Of a DNA stretch of 64,000 nt, positions 25,934 through 35,490 are shown piece after piece. How positions within the stretch are numbered: position 1 is the stretch's first letter; the number at the start of each line of letters is the position of its first letter. A program made the position numbers and the translations under genes. The DNA is taken from NCBI RefSeq assembly GCF_050015995.1, contig NZ_JBNHEP010000047.1, positions 62,001 to 126,000 on the forward strand, in the 5' to 3' direction. Under the pieces are notes generated by a model. The model made no database searches. It was not told where the DNA came from and saw only the letters and a list, made by a program, of their open reading frames with translations. The stretch comes from Trichodesmium sp050015995 (GTDB lineage: Bacteria > Cyanobacteriota > Cyanobacteriia > Cyanobacteriales > Microcoleaceae).

Positions 25934-26509
25934 ATGGCTTATAAATGCGAACTTGGTAATGGCCAGGAAGTTTATATAGAAAATCAGGGAGTACAAACTG
26001 TGGTAATTCTTGCTAGTGGTGGCCCTGGTCAACAACAACAGGCAAGTACAGGTTTTCAAACAGGTAAATGGACTGTACCACCAACTTTGTTTAGAACTGC
26101 TACTGGGGTAATTTTGCGGATAGAGTCGGAACAGGGACAGTCATTTGTACAGTTACAAGCAGGTGGAATAAGTACCATGAGTGGGACACCTGCTTTGGGT
26201 AATGCGGAGGTTTTGTCACTGCAACAAGTGGAGATTAGACAGAGCCAAGGTATGCCACCTATGGAACCGATGAAACCTATGGAACCAATGAGACCTATGG
26301 AACCAATGAAACCTATGGAACCAATGAAACCAATGAAAATGGGTGATATGGAAATGAATATGAACCCAATGCAGATGCGAATGGGTAATATGTCAATGCA
26401 AATGGGTTCAAATTCATCTGCAACTTCCGGAAAGCATTTTTGTTCGCAATGTGGTGCTGCGGTGGCACCAAGCGATCGCTTTTGTTCAAATTGTGGTTAT
26501 CAATTGTAA
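25934..26509 (+). CDS. Met-Pro-rich zinc-ribbon protein
   Basis: This is a 191-residue cytoplasmic protein in three parts. Residues 1-105 are a compact beta-rich domain (MAYKCELGNGQEVYIENQ, TGKWTVPPTLFRTATG) that I have seen only as conserved hypothetical in cyanobacteria. Residues 112-165 are a low-complexity tract of PMEPMK and PMRPME repeats, followed by MNMNPMQMRMG; about one residue in three is Met. Residues 168-190 are a double-CxxC zinc ribbon (FCSQCGAAV, FCSNCGYQL). The Met tract comes from repeated ATGGAACCAATGAAACCT units. MxxM spacing recalls copper-binding proteins, but there is no signal peptide. ATG at 25934. Its function is unknown. Confidence 0.7.
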   Translation: MAYKCELGNGQEVYIENQGVQTVVILASGGPGQQQQASTGFQTGKWTVPPTLFRTATGVILRIESEQGQSFVQLQAGGISTMSGTPALGNAEVLSLQQVEIRQSQGMPPMEPMKPMEPMRPMEPMKPMEPMKPMKMGDMEMNMNPMQMRMGNMSMQMGSNSSATSGKHFCSQCGAAVAPSDRFCSNCGYQL

Positions 26510-26664
26510 TTTCAATATTGCAATTTCATCAAATGAAATATTAAGTTTGCTGAGGAGTTATTTTTTGACTCCTCTTCAAGTTGATGTTCAGTTGAATACT
26601 TATAAATAATAGCAATTGTATAAAATATTGTGGCAGTCACGACACAGGGAATAGGAAATATTTA

Positions 26665-26895
26665 GAGTTTGCTGAAAAAGTATTATGGTTGAGGGTAGAA
26701 TTAAGAATGCGCGAATTAAGAATTAAGAATTTAGAGGAGTTAGGAGGAAGAAGTATCCCTTGATTTTTCTATCCTTAATCTACTCAAAACCCTAACTTTT
26801 TTAGCTCCGTAGACCAAAAACCTTGCACCTTTTTTAACTCTAAAAAAGGCTAAAATATTTACAGGTAAAAGCTTTGAAAGTTAATCAGCAAGCCC
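26665..26895. mobile_element. MITE family F1, copy C
   Basis: This 231-bp element has ends GAGTTTGCTGA and TCAGCAAGCCC, flanked by the perfect duplication TATTTA (26659-26664 and 26896-26901). The interior has GAATTAA heptamers. A degraded F7-like element adjoins at 26900-27055. Confidence 0.88.
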
Positions 26896-27179
26896 TATTT
26901 AATAGCCTTTCACAGAAGTCATGCATTCAAAAGTCATGCCTTTAAAGGTAAGATTTTATATGCTCAAAATTTTGATGTTACAGTAATTTCAGCAAATTAT
27001 TTCACATTGGAGTCTAAGATAAGTAGTGTAGCCTAAGTTGATGAAATTGGTATAACTAGGAACAGGTAGAGAGAAACATCAGAAAAAAGAGGCAAAAAAA
27101 TTGAAAATTTACAATTTATGCCAGGTATAAATTTTATAATTATAGGAATAAATCCTCAATTATAAGATGTAACTTCTAT

Positions 27180-27320
27180 ATAGCAATCAGGAATCAGATG
27201 TGACAATTGAAATATTTCTTAAAAGTACAGAATATAGCAGTTATCATATTAATTAAGATATATTTTTTTCTTCTTCCCTGTTTCCTGTTCCCTAAAAGCA
27301 TCCAATATCTCACAACTTAA
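27180..27320. repeat. dispersed repeat F10, second copy
   Basis: It matches 23950-24080 in its left end (TAGCAATCAGGAATCAGATGT) and its right end (TGTTCCCTAAAAGCATCCAATATCTCACAAC, broken by a few changes). No gene is seen in 27056-27384. Confidence 0.55.
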
Positions 27321-27384
27321 GTCATATTAATATATATGAATTTTGTATAATTTTAATCGTAGAAAATAACCAGGAAAATAAACT

Positions 27385-27657
27385 ATGAAAATCGACATTG
27401 ATATAATGACTCGCTATTTACACAGAATGCGAAATCAACCAGGATGGGATTCTCTCAATCAGGTTGCTGCATCTTTAAATATGGATAGAGCTACATCTAG
27501 GCGCTACACAAAAACAGCAGAGGAATGGGAATTAATTGAGCGTCAACAGTTAGAAAATCAACCCACTCAAATTCAAGCAACTCAGAAATTGATGAAATTA
27601 GAGCCTGGAGAAGTTAGAAAAATTGTACAGGCAAATTGCCAGGAATTTCAGTTTTAG
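27385..27657 (+). CDS. small winged-helix-like hypothetical protein
   Basis: This is a 90-residue protein. Residues 8-55 look like a winged helix-turn-helix (YLHRMRNQPGWDSLNQVAASLNM then DRATSRRYTKTAEEWELIE), which suggests DNA binding. The rest is polar, without a known domain. ATG 27385 follows CCAGGAAAA at about 9 bases. It stands alone between repeat-rich spacers. I do not recognise a named family; the prediction rests on the helix pattern only. Confidence 0.55.
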   Translation: MKIDIDIMTRYLHRMRNQPGWDSLNQVAASLNMDRATSRRYTKTAEEWELIERQQLENQPTQIQATQKLMKLEPGEVRKIVQANCQEFQF

Positions 27658-28088
27658 AGATTGATATTTTATTGATAAATATTAGCTAATATTGAGAGGA
27701 TTTTGAATCCAATAATTTCGGAACACAGAACGAAAATATTTATTATACTAAATCACAAAAAGTTTAGTATATATCTTTGGAGTGTAGGGAAGCGGGAGGT
27801 AGAGAAATAACAACCAAATATAGCATTAGTATTCAGAAATGGTATTAGATCATATTTGTTTAAATACTTAATAATAAAAAACTTCCATTTTGTAGGTTGA
27901 ATTGTGCAAAAGTGCTGTTTTGAGGGTTCCCCCATGAGCAACTTTCGTAATAAGACAAAAGAAACCCAATAGAGACTTATAGTTGTTGGGTTGCACTACC
28001 ACTTCAGCCAACCTACCGTATTATAAATGATTATCTAAACATAATATCACTTTTGGATGAGTGCCTTCTGCGTAACAGTATAGTCTAA
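27658..28088. other. spacer with inverted GTAGGTTG repeat
   Basis: TTGTAGGTTGAATTG (27890) and CAGCCAACCTACCG (28005) form inverted ends of a probable element of the common cyanobacterial GTAGGTTGGGT type. No gene is supported. Confidence 0.45.
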
Positions 28089-28400
28089 CTATTTATCAAG
28101 AACACTACAAATCAATTCACCCGCACCATTGGATGTAAATTTCACAATCTTACCATTTTTTTTTATTTTCTCTTGAGTGCGACAATTATAAATTTCTAAT
28201 GGTTTTCTAACATCATTAATACTAACTTCTGTTCGATATTCCCAATGATATTTAGCACTGCGTTTAATACTAAGAATACAAATTTTATTGCCATTGTAGT
28301 TACGACAAAAAAATGCTGCTGCGGGTCGTGCAACAGCAAATAAAAATATTAATGATATTAATAATAAAATAATGTATTTCCCAATTGATAAATTTGTCAT
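28089..28400 (-). CDS. small secreted cysteine-containing protein
   Basis: This is a 103-residue protein with a clear signal peptide (MTNLSIGKYIILLLISLIF, then AVARPAAAF). The mature part of about 74 residues has four Cys (FCRNYNGNKIC, YNCRTQ, LICSVL), which could make two disulfides in the periplasm, and many Lys and Arg. No known domain. ATG 28400. It stands alone, with repeats on both sides. It may be a small periplasmic or surface protein; function is unknown. Confidence 0.65.
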   Translation of the reverse strand: MTNLSIGKYIILLLISLIFLFAVARPAAAFFCRNYNGNKICILSIKRSAKYHWEYRTEVSINDVRKPLEIYNCRTQEKIKKNGKIVKFTSNGAGELICSVLDK

Positions 28401-28624
28401 ATTATAGAAATTATATCAAATCCAATTATACAATACAGTTAACGTATTTGCTACTAAAGATTTCTTACAAACTTTTCTTTGTCGGTGACTAGAAAACTAC
28501 TTAATAAGACTTGCTGAATCAAGGGATGAATCTTTGCAGAAAAGGTAAATCCCATCTTTTACTTCCTCTTTCTCTAAAACTATAATTCATCCCGGAAATA
28601 TGCAACGCCCTCCTTATAAGGCGG

Positions 28625-28865
28625 TTTCATTAATGGATAATGGATAATGAATAATTACTTCTGGTTAAAACCGAGAGGATTGAATTATCAGGAAATCACC
28701 TGTTCTTTTCTCTTGGTCGATTGGATCTGGTTAGGTAACCCATCCATACCATCCTAACGGAATGCTCCGCAAACGACCGCTTTTTATCCTTGCTCATGAG
28801 AGGCTTTAAACCGAATTGATTAATTATCAATTATCAATTATCAATTATCCATTATCCATTGGTAA
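28625..28865. repeat. heptamer-ended repeat (ATTAATT/TCAATTA)
   Basis: GGATAAT heptamers at the left and TCAATTA heptamers at the right bound a block containing TTGGTCGATTGGAT and GCGGTCGTTTGCGGAGCATT (reverse). The same block occurs at 22437-22690 and 54355-54590. No gene. Confidence 0.6.
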
Positions 28866-28931
28866 CTACACCCGCTTATTTTGATTTTCAGAAGCTATAA
28901 TTTGAACCTTTAACCAAGTCTAAAAATCAAA

Positions 28932-29354
28932 CTATTCCAGTCCAAAACTCAAATTGTTAATATCATAAACTCTAACTTCTGCATCTTCAGCTAAAAGTTC
29001 TGGTATTTCTTTAATTAAAGGTGTAATGTAAGGTTGCTTAAGATGGGAATTAAGAGCTTCTCGATTTACCCATTCTTCAAAATACAAAAAGGTATTAGGA
29101 TTATCAAACTCTTCATATAAAGTATAGCTAACATTTCCAGGTTCTTTGCTAGTTTCTTCAAAACCAGGCTTGGCTAATTCTAAAAATCTTTCTCGTTTCT
29201 CTGGCTTAATTTTATATTTTCCTGCCAAGACTAATGTGATTTCTTTATCTTTTGGATTTTGAGATAAACTGGTTTGATAACAACCTAGAGTAAGAAAAAC
29301 AAAAATTATGGATAGAGCAAATGTAATTATTAATCTCAGGTGACTTTTCTTCAT
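28932..29354 (-). CDS. ABM-domain lipoprotein (putative quinol monooxygenase)
   Basis: This is a 140-residue protein. Residues 1-25 are a signal sequence with lipobox LTLGC, so it is probably a lipoprotein. Residues 38-125 are an antibiotic-biosynthesis-monooxygenase (ABM) domain of the YgiN type: LVLAGKYKIKPEKRERFLELAK, EPGNVSYTLYEEFDNPNTFLYFEEW and HLKQPYITPLIKEI. Such domains are dimeric alpha-beta barrels, often acting on quinones or small aromatics without a cofactor. Membrane anchoring of an ABM domain is uncommon. ATG 29354 has AGGAGCG just upstream. No pathway neighbours. Confidence 0.82.
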   Translation of the reverse strand: MKKSHLRLIITFALSIIFVFLTLGCYQTSLSQNPKDKEITLVLAGKYKIKPEKRERFLELAKPGFEETSKEPGNVSYTLYEEFDNPNTFLYFEEWVNREALNSHLKQPYITPLIKEIPELLAEDAEVRVYDINNLSFGLE

Positions 29355-29482
29355 ATAGCGCTCCTAAATAATAGGGTAAAAAATCGGCCTTAGTAAACAA
29401 ATCAATGATTTTGCTAGATTAGTAAGTATAAGTAGGTTAGCATTAAAAATTGGTGGTGGTGCATAGTAATGGTAAAGCAAGC

Positions 29483-29535
29483 AACGGGAGTGTGGGGAGA
29501 TGGGGAGATGGGGAGATGGGGAAATAGGGAGAAAT
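29483..29535. repeat. octamer tandem repeat GGGGAGAT
   Basis: About four GGGGAGAT units occur here. This is one of few short arrays in the window with an 8-bp rather than 7-bp period. No gene in 29355-29617. Confidence 0.65.
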
Positions 29536-29617
29536 TAAAAAATATATATCCTCACCATTACCATGCAGGACTACCTAAAAATTATTGTTATAACTAGACA
29601 AGAGGCAACAACAACAG

Positions 29618-30277
29618 CTAATTGGAGTGAGGTTCTCTACGGGGAATATGAAGTGCAGAATTACTTCCGCAAACATCCCGAAAATTTTCTAATAATGGCA
29701 AACAAATAGTGATTAAAATTAGCCTTCTGACAAAGAATTTCAAGATATGCTGACCAATCACTAATTTTATAAAATCGCCCAATAATTTAGTAAAAAAATA
29801 GATGAAGTCTTCAACTCCAACTGTATCAGGTGCAACATCTGGTAAGATTGCTAGAACTTCACCAGTACTTGTAATCTGAATTTAAGTAGCATCATTTTTA
29901 GGAGTAGAAGTAATTCCATCTAATTGAGCGTGAAAAGAGCGAATACCTTCATTTAGAATTAGTTGACCCCGGAGTTCTCCATCTGGATGATTAACAGTAT
30001 GAATGTTAACACGATAGTCATCTGATAAATAGGCAGGAATTTCAGCATTTGTTAACACTAATGAACCACTGAAACTTCCAGAAGCATCACCATTATCAAC
30101 AACTGTGAGATTACGGACAATTGAATCTGTTAACTCCGAACGTCCCCAATCTAAATGAATGGCACCAGGAAGGTTTCCTTGCGTATCAATTTCTCCTCTG
30201 GTAAGTAAAGGACTCCTTAAATTACTAAATGTTCCTGTAATCTCTAAATCACTAAAGCAATAAATATCAACAAGAAT
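29618..30277 (-). pseudogene. CHRD-domain protein, decayed
   Basis: The minus-strand frame has no start codon. Its first 130 codons read as a CHRD domain: ITGTFSNLRSPLLTRGEIDT, SGSFSGSLVLTNAEIPAYL and the signature VNIHTVNHPDGELRGQLIL. An in-frame TAA follows at 29882-29884, and the same frame then continues for 87 codons (STGEVLAILPDVAPDTVGVEDF...) to TAG at 29618. The N-terminus with any signal peptide is missing. CHRD proteins are usually extracellular. I infer a gene broken by a nonsense change and a lost 5' end. Confidence 0.65.
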
Positions 30278-30539
30278 TTAGTTAGATTTAGTTGTATCAG
30301 TAAATAACACTTTAGCTGATTGAACAGAAAAGATCAGCCTGTCTAAGTTAAAAAAATCAGAAAATCCAATTTATTAATTAATTATTTATTAATTAGTTTA
30401 GTATCCTAAGTACAGGACAAAAATTGAAGAGCGTGGCAAAAATCAGACTTGTAAGCACAAAGTTAAGATATTGTAAAGTATAAACTATAAATTTCCATTC
30501 TGTGCAGTCTACACTTAATACCCATGGCTCTAGTATGTC

Positions 30540-30810
30540 CATCATCGCAACAATTAATTTAGCGATCGCGTCCGTGGAACGGAATTCGAGGGCGTAGTAG
30601 TCTAGTTCAAATTGTCGGAAGAATCTTTGTCCATGTTTCTAGTTTGATGAAGGTCTTAGCATTACCCATAAATTATGTTGCTACCTCTGTGAGATTCACT
30701 GTTTTGACTAGCAATAAGGCCATCAAGAACATGGCCAGAAAACTTGGTCTAGCTCCATGCCATTCTAAATCAAGTTTCAATGTTTGCCTAAGTAAATTAA
30801 CCTGATTCAT
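30540..30810 (-). pseudogene. IS4-like transposase, N-terminal fragment
   Basis: Reading from ATG 30810 on the minus strand: MNQVNLLRQTLK, then WHGARPSFLAMFLMALLLVKTVNLTEVAT, typical of the N-terminus of IS4/IS10-type transposases. A TAA stop follows. Further on, in another frame, QRFFRQFELDYYA matches the next conserved stretch. The catalytic DDE region is absent, so it is an inactive remnant. Confidence 0.65.
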
Positions 30811-31635
30811 AGGGTTTCATTTATTGTTATTCCAATTTCTCTGAAACCCTTTTATTCCCAAAATTTTGCAAGTTTTGTACCGTACTTACGATTAATGTCA
30901 GCTAAGGTGATAATCTAGTTGATAGGAAAAATTTTGGCTACAAATACATAGATTTGGTTCACACCTGAACAGCAAATTGAATTGCTAAAAAGTGTGGACA
31001 ATCAATTATTTAGTATCTTAGTCAATTGGCCGCCATCTGCTGATTAGAAGGCTAATCAATTCCTAACTTAAATGTTAAGCTGTTCAATAAAGCGATTATA
31101 CTAGGCAATATTAATGTGACATTGCTTTGTAGCGCTCGGGCAAACACAGTCTGGAAACTTAAAAAACGACGGTAGGAAAGTTCCCAGAAGATTTATCCCC
31201 TGGTTGAATAAGGACACGGGGGTAATAAAGCGGAGTAAAAGTCTGCTATAATGATGTGAGTAAAAACAAGGTTTGTCGCCATGAAATGACCGCTAGTACG
31301 GTGAAACTAAGGCTCCCAGGATATGGAGACTATATTTCCGACGACGGCTGTTAGCTCCCCATTCCACAGGAAAAGCAAGTAAGCAGGTAAAGCAGCGATT
31401 TATTGCTCCAACACCGCCTAGTAAAACCACTCAGAAAGCTACAAAAAAGGAAGAGCTTCACAGCTAGATTTCTGTCCATGCCGAGCCAGGAGTGTAGGAG
31501 TCTGTTGATAGGCTGGAAGCAAATATGGATTTATCCCCTAAGCAGTGGGTTAACCACAGAATTCAGGGTGTTTCAACCCCTGGAGATGTCAAACCCAAAG
31601 ACCATAGCAAGTTGGTAAAATTAAGCGAATAAACT
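30811..31635. other. GC-richer stretch without an intact gene
   Basis: From about 31130 the composition is richer in G and C than the surroundings (GCGCTCGGGCAAACAC; GGACACGGGGGTAATAAAGCGG). No frame is convincing: one plus frame reads on around two stops (MDLSPKQWVNHRIQG, then STPGDVKPKDHSKL) towards the start of the next gene. It could be a decayed foreign gene, a structured RNA or intron remnant, or a long leader of the 31636 gene. I found no group II intron domain V. Confidence 0.4.
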
Positions 31636-32001
31636 ATGTCATACAAAAATGCAGTTCTAGATGACAAAGCACTCCAAGAGGGCTTAAATAGTATCAACCC
31701 TAAATTTGGGGACTTTTGTACTCGTGTAGCAGGTGAAGCATGGGGTCTACCGATAATAGACCAAAAAACCAAAGCTCTAATTACAATAGCAATAGATGTA
31801 GTTAATCAAGATCATGTCGGTCCAGGAAACCCATTTGGTGCTCATGTTAAGATGGCAATGGCTCAAGGAGCAACTTTTGAAGAAATAGAGGAACTACTAG
31901 TATTCACCTGTGTTTATGCAGGATTTAATAAAGCAGCAGGTTGCTTCGGTGCTCTCGGAGAATTAAAAGAGGAATTAAACGAATTATTCCCACCAAAATA
32001 A
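31636..32001 (+). CDS. carboxymuconolactone decarboxylase family protein
   Basis: This 121-residue protein has the CMD fold: LPIIDQKTKALITIAIDVV, then HVKMAMAQGATFEEIEELLVFTCVYAGFNKA. Members include gamma-carboxymuconolactone decarboxylase and AhpD-like peroxidase partners. The AhpD CxxC motif is absent; only single Cys residues occur (FTC, AGC), so a redox role is unlikely. ATG 31636 lacks a strong ribosome site. It is the first gene of a plus-strand run with an EthD protein (32135) and a SnoaL-like protein (33224), all small-molecule-type folds. The substrate is unknown. Confidence 0.82.
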   Translation: MSYKNAVLDDKALQEGLNSINPKFGDFCTRVAGEAWGLPIIDQKTKALITIAIDVVNQDHVGPGNPFGAHVKMAMAQGATFEEIEELLVFTCVYAGFNKAAGCFGALGELKEELNELFPPK

Positions 32002-32134
32002 CCAAAATAATCATAATTATTTTGATCGGTATTCGGTTAACTGGAAGTATTATCGATTTGTTCTGTATAGATGTGCCAGAGATTTAAAATGTTGCTAGAG
32101 AACTGAGTAACAGACTGTGCTAGCATAGTTATCG

Positions 32135-33181
32135 TTGAGTCAAAAAGCTAGACTCATCACCTTCAAAAATGTTTACGTCAGTTCAGTAGAACCTGTAGAT
32201 AAATTCCTAATATCTCAAAAGCAAAGGCAGCAAACTATGCTATCAACTCTGCTTAAAAAAGGAGAAAGGGCTGATTATTCTAGTCGTGACCAGGAAGCAC
32301 AACTAGCTTTCTATGTTCTCCTGTGGAAACGAAAAGGAATAAGCCTAGAACTATTTTATAACTATTGGAGAGACGTTCACGGACCAGTTTTTGCCCGTCT
32401 ACCAGCTCAGTACCAATATTGGCAATTTCATTTAGCCCATAATGAAGGGGGTATATGGCCTAGTATCGGAGATTTAGTGGATGCCTCTTCTGTGGAAGAA
32501 AATATTGATGGAATTGCTGAATTAACCTTCAAAACAGTAGAAGACCGGGAAACATGGTTCAAAGCGACAACTATTTTCACTGACGATCAGCATAACATCT
32601 TCAGAAAACTCATAGGTTATAGTACTAGCCCTGGTAACTCTATTACTTTTAAAGATGGAATTGAAAATGGTGCTCCTAACGGCCATCAGGGGTTAGAAAA
32701 ATACCACTGCATGATTAGGAAAGCTGAAGGAGTAAGTGTGGAAGATTTTCGCGCATACTATAAAGATCAGTTTGCCCCAGCTCTAGCCAAAATGGATCGT
32801 GTGTTAAAACTGCGATTACATCTATTTGATGAAGTTGATAACACTAGCCCAGATGCAGGTGAAGGTGGAGTATCCCACTCTGAACCACCAGAGCTAAATT
32901 ATCAAGCTGCTATAGAAATAGCTTTCTGGAACCGCTTAGAGCTAGAACTATTTTTTGTATCTAAAGAATATCAAGATTTAGTGAGTGAACAAAGTAAGTA
33001 TGCTAGACAAATAAGACCATTTCCAGAAAGAAGTGCTTACAAATTTGTCAATGATGGTAAAATGACCTTGGCTGGTCAGCGAAGCTCAACAGTGGCACAG
33101 TTAATTATGGATATTGGAGCTGCCAATCAACTACAAGATGATGTAGTCGCTCTAATGTTGACTAATAAGTTCACTCATTAA
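32135..33181 (+). CDS. EthD-domain protein (two alpha-beta barrels)
   Basis: This is a 348-residue protein. Residues 60-150 look like an EthD/dimeric alpha-beta barrel: FYVLLWKRKGISLELFYNYWRDVHGPVFARLP, then YWQFHLAH. Residues 190-300 look like a second one: YHCMIRKAEGVSVEDFRAYYKDQFAPALAKM. EthD-type proteins act in degradation of ethers or as cyclases in polyketide-like pathways. The frame opens with TTG at 32135; there is no ATG before residue 35, so the start is uncertain. It lies 133 bases after the CMD gene and 42 before the SnoaL-like gene, suggesting one operon. Function is inferred from fold only. Confidence 0.75.
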   Translation: MSQKARLITFKNVYVSSVEPVDKFLISQKQRQQTMLSTLLKKGERADYSSRDQEAQLAFYVLLWKRKGISLELFYNYWRDVHGPVFARLPAQYQYWQFHLAHNEGGIWPSIGDLVDASSVEENIDGIAELTFKTVEDRETWFKATTIFTDDQHNIFRKLIGYSTSPGNSITFKDGIENGAPNGHQGLEKYHCMIRKAEGVSVEDFRAYYKDQFAPALAKMDRVLKLRLHLFDEVDNTSPDAGEGGVSHSEPPELNYQAAIEIAFWNRLELELFFVSKEYQDLVSEQSKYARQIRPFPERSAYKFVNDGKMTLAGQRSSTVAQLIMDIGAANQLQDDVVALMLTNKFTH

Positions 33182-33223
33182 TTCTTAGTTTTAACTAAGC
33201 AAAAAACAACTAACGGGGATATT

Positions 33224-33790
33224 ATGCGCCAACGCACAAATTACTACAAAGACCTAGCAGTAGATTACTCTCGATCCACTCCAGTAGCTGCTGATGTTGC
33301 CACAGAGATGATTGCTCTAGCAGAAAAAATCATTGCCATGAAAGAAGCAACATTACCAGCGCTCGGTCCTGACTACACATTAGAACAAATAGAGAAAGAA
33401 AATAAAGAGTGGTGGCCTACTCATTGTGAAGCTTTGAGGCAGGGACGCGGTGATATTCTCACGGCAGAATATTATAAAGATTTAGTCTATTTGTGCCAAG
33501 ACGGACAATATTTTGGTCTAGAGGAACAAAAAGAAAGGGAACAGCATTGGTGGGCGTTAATTTCTCAACCAGGAGTAATTATGTGCTGGCCAATAGTTAT
33601 GTTTTCTGGAGAACATACATTCTTTGAGTGGAAAAGTGTAGACCTTGAAACTAACGAAACTATCGCTAAGGGAAATGTAACTTGGGTACGTCGCGGTCAT
33701 CGCGGTGGTTGCTACTTAAAAACTGAACAATTAACGTTCTACCGGGATGTATTTGCACCTGAATCACTGTTGAAGTTAATTACCACATAA
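33224..33790 (+). CDS. SnoaL/NTF2-like protein
   Basis: This 188-residue protein has an NTF2-like cone fold of the SnoaL sort: an N-terminal helical part (residues 1-65), then EWWPTHCEALRQGRGDILTAEYYKDLVYLCQDG, and beta strands with FFEWKSVDLETNETIAKGNVTWVRRGHRGGCYLKTEQLTF. Such proteins are cyclases, isomerases or binding proteins. ATG 33224 follows GGGG at 7 bases. It is the third gene of the CMD-EthD-SnoaL run. Specific substrate unknown. Confidence 0.65.
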   Translation: MRQRTNYYKDLAVDYSRSTPVAADVATEMIALAEKIIAMKEATLPALGPDYTLEQIEKENKEWWPTHCEALRQGRGDILTAEYYKDLVYLCQDGQYFGLEEQKEREQHWWALISQPGVIMCWPIVMFSGEHTFFEWKSVDLETNETIAKGNVTWVRRGHRGGCYLKTEQLTFYRDVFAPESLLKLITT

Positions 33791-33977
33791 CTAGATAGTC
33801 GAAACTAAGGGGGTTGAGAATAATTTCAATCTCCCTGTTAATTATTTGGGCACAGAAAGTATGAGGTATTGTAATCATAGTTTGATAGTACTATCAAGTG
33901 CAAAGGTAGAGCGTCAAATTATAATAGTTAGTTGCGACTTTAATATCAAGTTCGGATAATTAGTTATAATACTGTAG

Positions 33978-34146
33978 TGGACTGACACTCCTAAAAATGT
34001 AGTTGGGTACAACAAAGCGTGTTAGGGTAGCTTATCCGCAGGATCAACCCAGCAAAGCGTTACTGGTGTTGGGTTACCCTGCGGGATCTTACTACTTTCC
34101 TCAACCCAACCTACAGCTATTGCAAAATTTTAGATGTGTCAGTTTA
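33978..34146. mobile_element. MITE family F14 with inner AACCCAACC repeat
   Basis: The ends TGGACTGACAC and GTGTCAGTTTA are inverted. Inside, GTAGTTGGGT (34001) and CAACCCAACCTAC (34102) form a second inverted pair. A smaller F14 copy sits at 43394. Confidence 0.6.
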
Positions 34147-34709
34147 GTAAGTTGGCAAGTAAGACACAACCCAAAATACACATATTATTGTTGGATTTTT
34201 CTTGGGAGAAGCAAGCTTCCTTGAACCCTACCTACCCCCTAAAAAAGGTTGATATCCATTCTCAGAGTTGGTATTTAAATTGAATGTCGGGAACCTAAGT
34301 TTTTTAGCTGAATTGAAACTAATGAGGAGTACCTAAATAGCTATTTTTTGATTAGACGACAAACTGTAAAATTATAGTTATTCATAAATTTTGGCTAATC
34401 AATTTATCAAAATGTTGCTTGAAGACCCGCGCTCTACATCCCCCCTTTGAAAGCTATCCCTTATAAGGAACTCCTAAAATCCTCTGATGATAGGGAGATG
34501 GGGGGAGTTTAGCCTCTAATTAAATACGTTTACTCTCCTATCATATCCATTGAATCGTAATAAACATAACCTTTTTCTAATGTCTAAGTTTTATCTTAAG
34601 AAAGATGTTTATAAAGCATAGCTAAAAAAGGGGTGCGTCCTATGGGAAAACCAATCAATATTGCGGTTTAACACATAATATCTTAAAAATGTCAAAAATT
34701 AATTCGTAG

Positions 34710-34813
34710 TGTCGTGTCAAGCTAAAAGTAGTGCAATAGATTTTTGACTAAAAGTGTTTAAAAATCATCATCGTACCATTTTTCTAAAGTAACATTTAAG
34801 GCTTGACACGACA
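34710..34813. mobile_element. MITE (F13) with GTAG duplication
   Basis: This 104-bp element has perfect 13-bp inverted ends TGTCGTGTCAAGC and GCTTGACACGACA, flanked by GTAG on both sides (34706-34709 and 34814-34817). It lies about 40 bases upstream of the DJ-1 gene and so probably within or near its promoter. No gene in 34147-34709. Confidence 0.82.
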
Positions 34814-34854
34814 GTAGATTATACACTATAAAGAAAATCAGGAGCAAGAAAAAT

Positions 34855-35460
34855 ATGGCAACAGCAACAAAAGGTAAAATTGGAGTTTTAATTGAAGACC
34901 ATTTCGATTCTACAGAATATCTGAAATTTAATGAATTTTTCCCTCAAAAAGGCTATGAAGTAGAATATATTACTCATCTGTGGGGGCAAAAAGAATTACA
35001 TTTTGGCTCTAACCCAGAAAATAATATTGTCGAACAACAAGTTACTGTTTCTACAGAAGTTAATGATATTAACCCCTCAGACTATAAAGGGATAATTTGT
35101 ATTGGCGCTTACGCTATGGATAGATTGAGGTATCAGGTAAACCCCAAAAAAGGTGAACCAAACCAAGCTCCAGCAGTAGCATTTCTCCGCAAAGCTGTCA
35201 ATACTGAAAATGTAAAATTAGGAGCAATTTGTCATAGTTTATGGCTATTTTGTGCCGACAATGAAATGATTAAAAATAAAAAAGTTACCTGCGCTCATAA
35301 CATTATTTGTGATGTCGAAAATGCTGGAGCAGATGTAATATTTGATGGAGATCAAACAGCAGATTTAGTAATTGATGGTAACTTAATTACGGCAAAACAT
35401 CCAGGGGTGACAGATGAATTTATGGAAAAATTTGTAGAAGCGATCGAAGCTAACAATTAA
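34855..35460 (+). CDS. DJ-1/PfpI family protein
   Basis: This 201-residue protein of the DJ-1/PfpI superfamily (glutamine-amidotransferase-like fold) covers glyoxalase III, deglycase, chaperone and protease-like activities. The nucleophile elbow is GAICHSLWLF with Cys at about residue 125 and His next to it. The family Glu is probably the one in LIEDHFDSTEY near residue 14. ITAKHPGVTDEFMEKFVEA closes the domain. ATG 34855 follows AGGAG by about 10 bases. It stands apart from both neighbours. Confidence 0.88.
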   Translation: MATATKGKIGVLIEDHFDSTEYLKFNEFFPQKGYEVEYITHLWGQKELHFGSNPENNIVEQQVTVSTEVNDINPSDYKGIICIGAYAMDRLRYQVNPKKGEPNQAPAVAFLRKAVNTENVKLGAICHSLWLFCADNEMIKNKKVTCAHNIICDVENAGADVIFDGDQTADLVIDGNLITAKHPGVTDEFMEKFVEAIEANN

Positions 35461-35490
35461 TATTGCTTTTTGTAGTAGCGGTAGGTTTTA

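Noticed and set aside
31403..31618. A 71-codon frame before the CMD gene
   Set aside because: No family resemblance; a different frame in the same region looks equally protein-like, so neither is supported.
31130..31635. Group II intron remnant
   Set aside because: Composition suggested it, but I found no domain V hairpin and no reverse-transcriptase motif.
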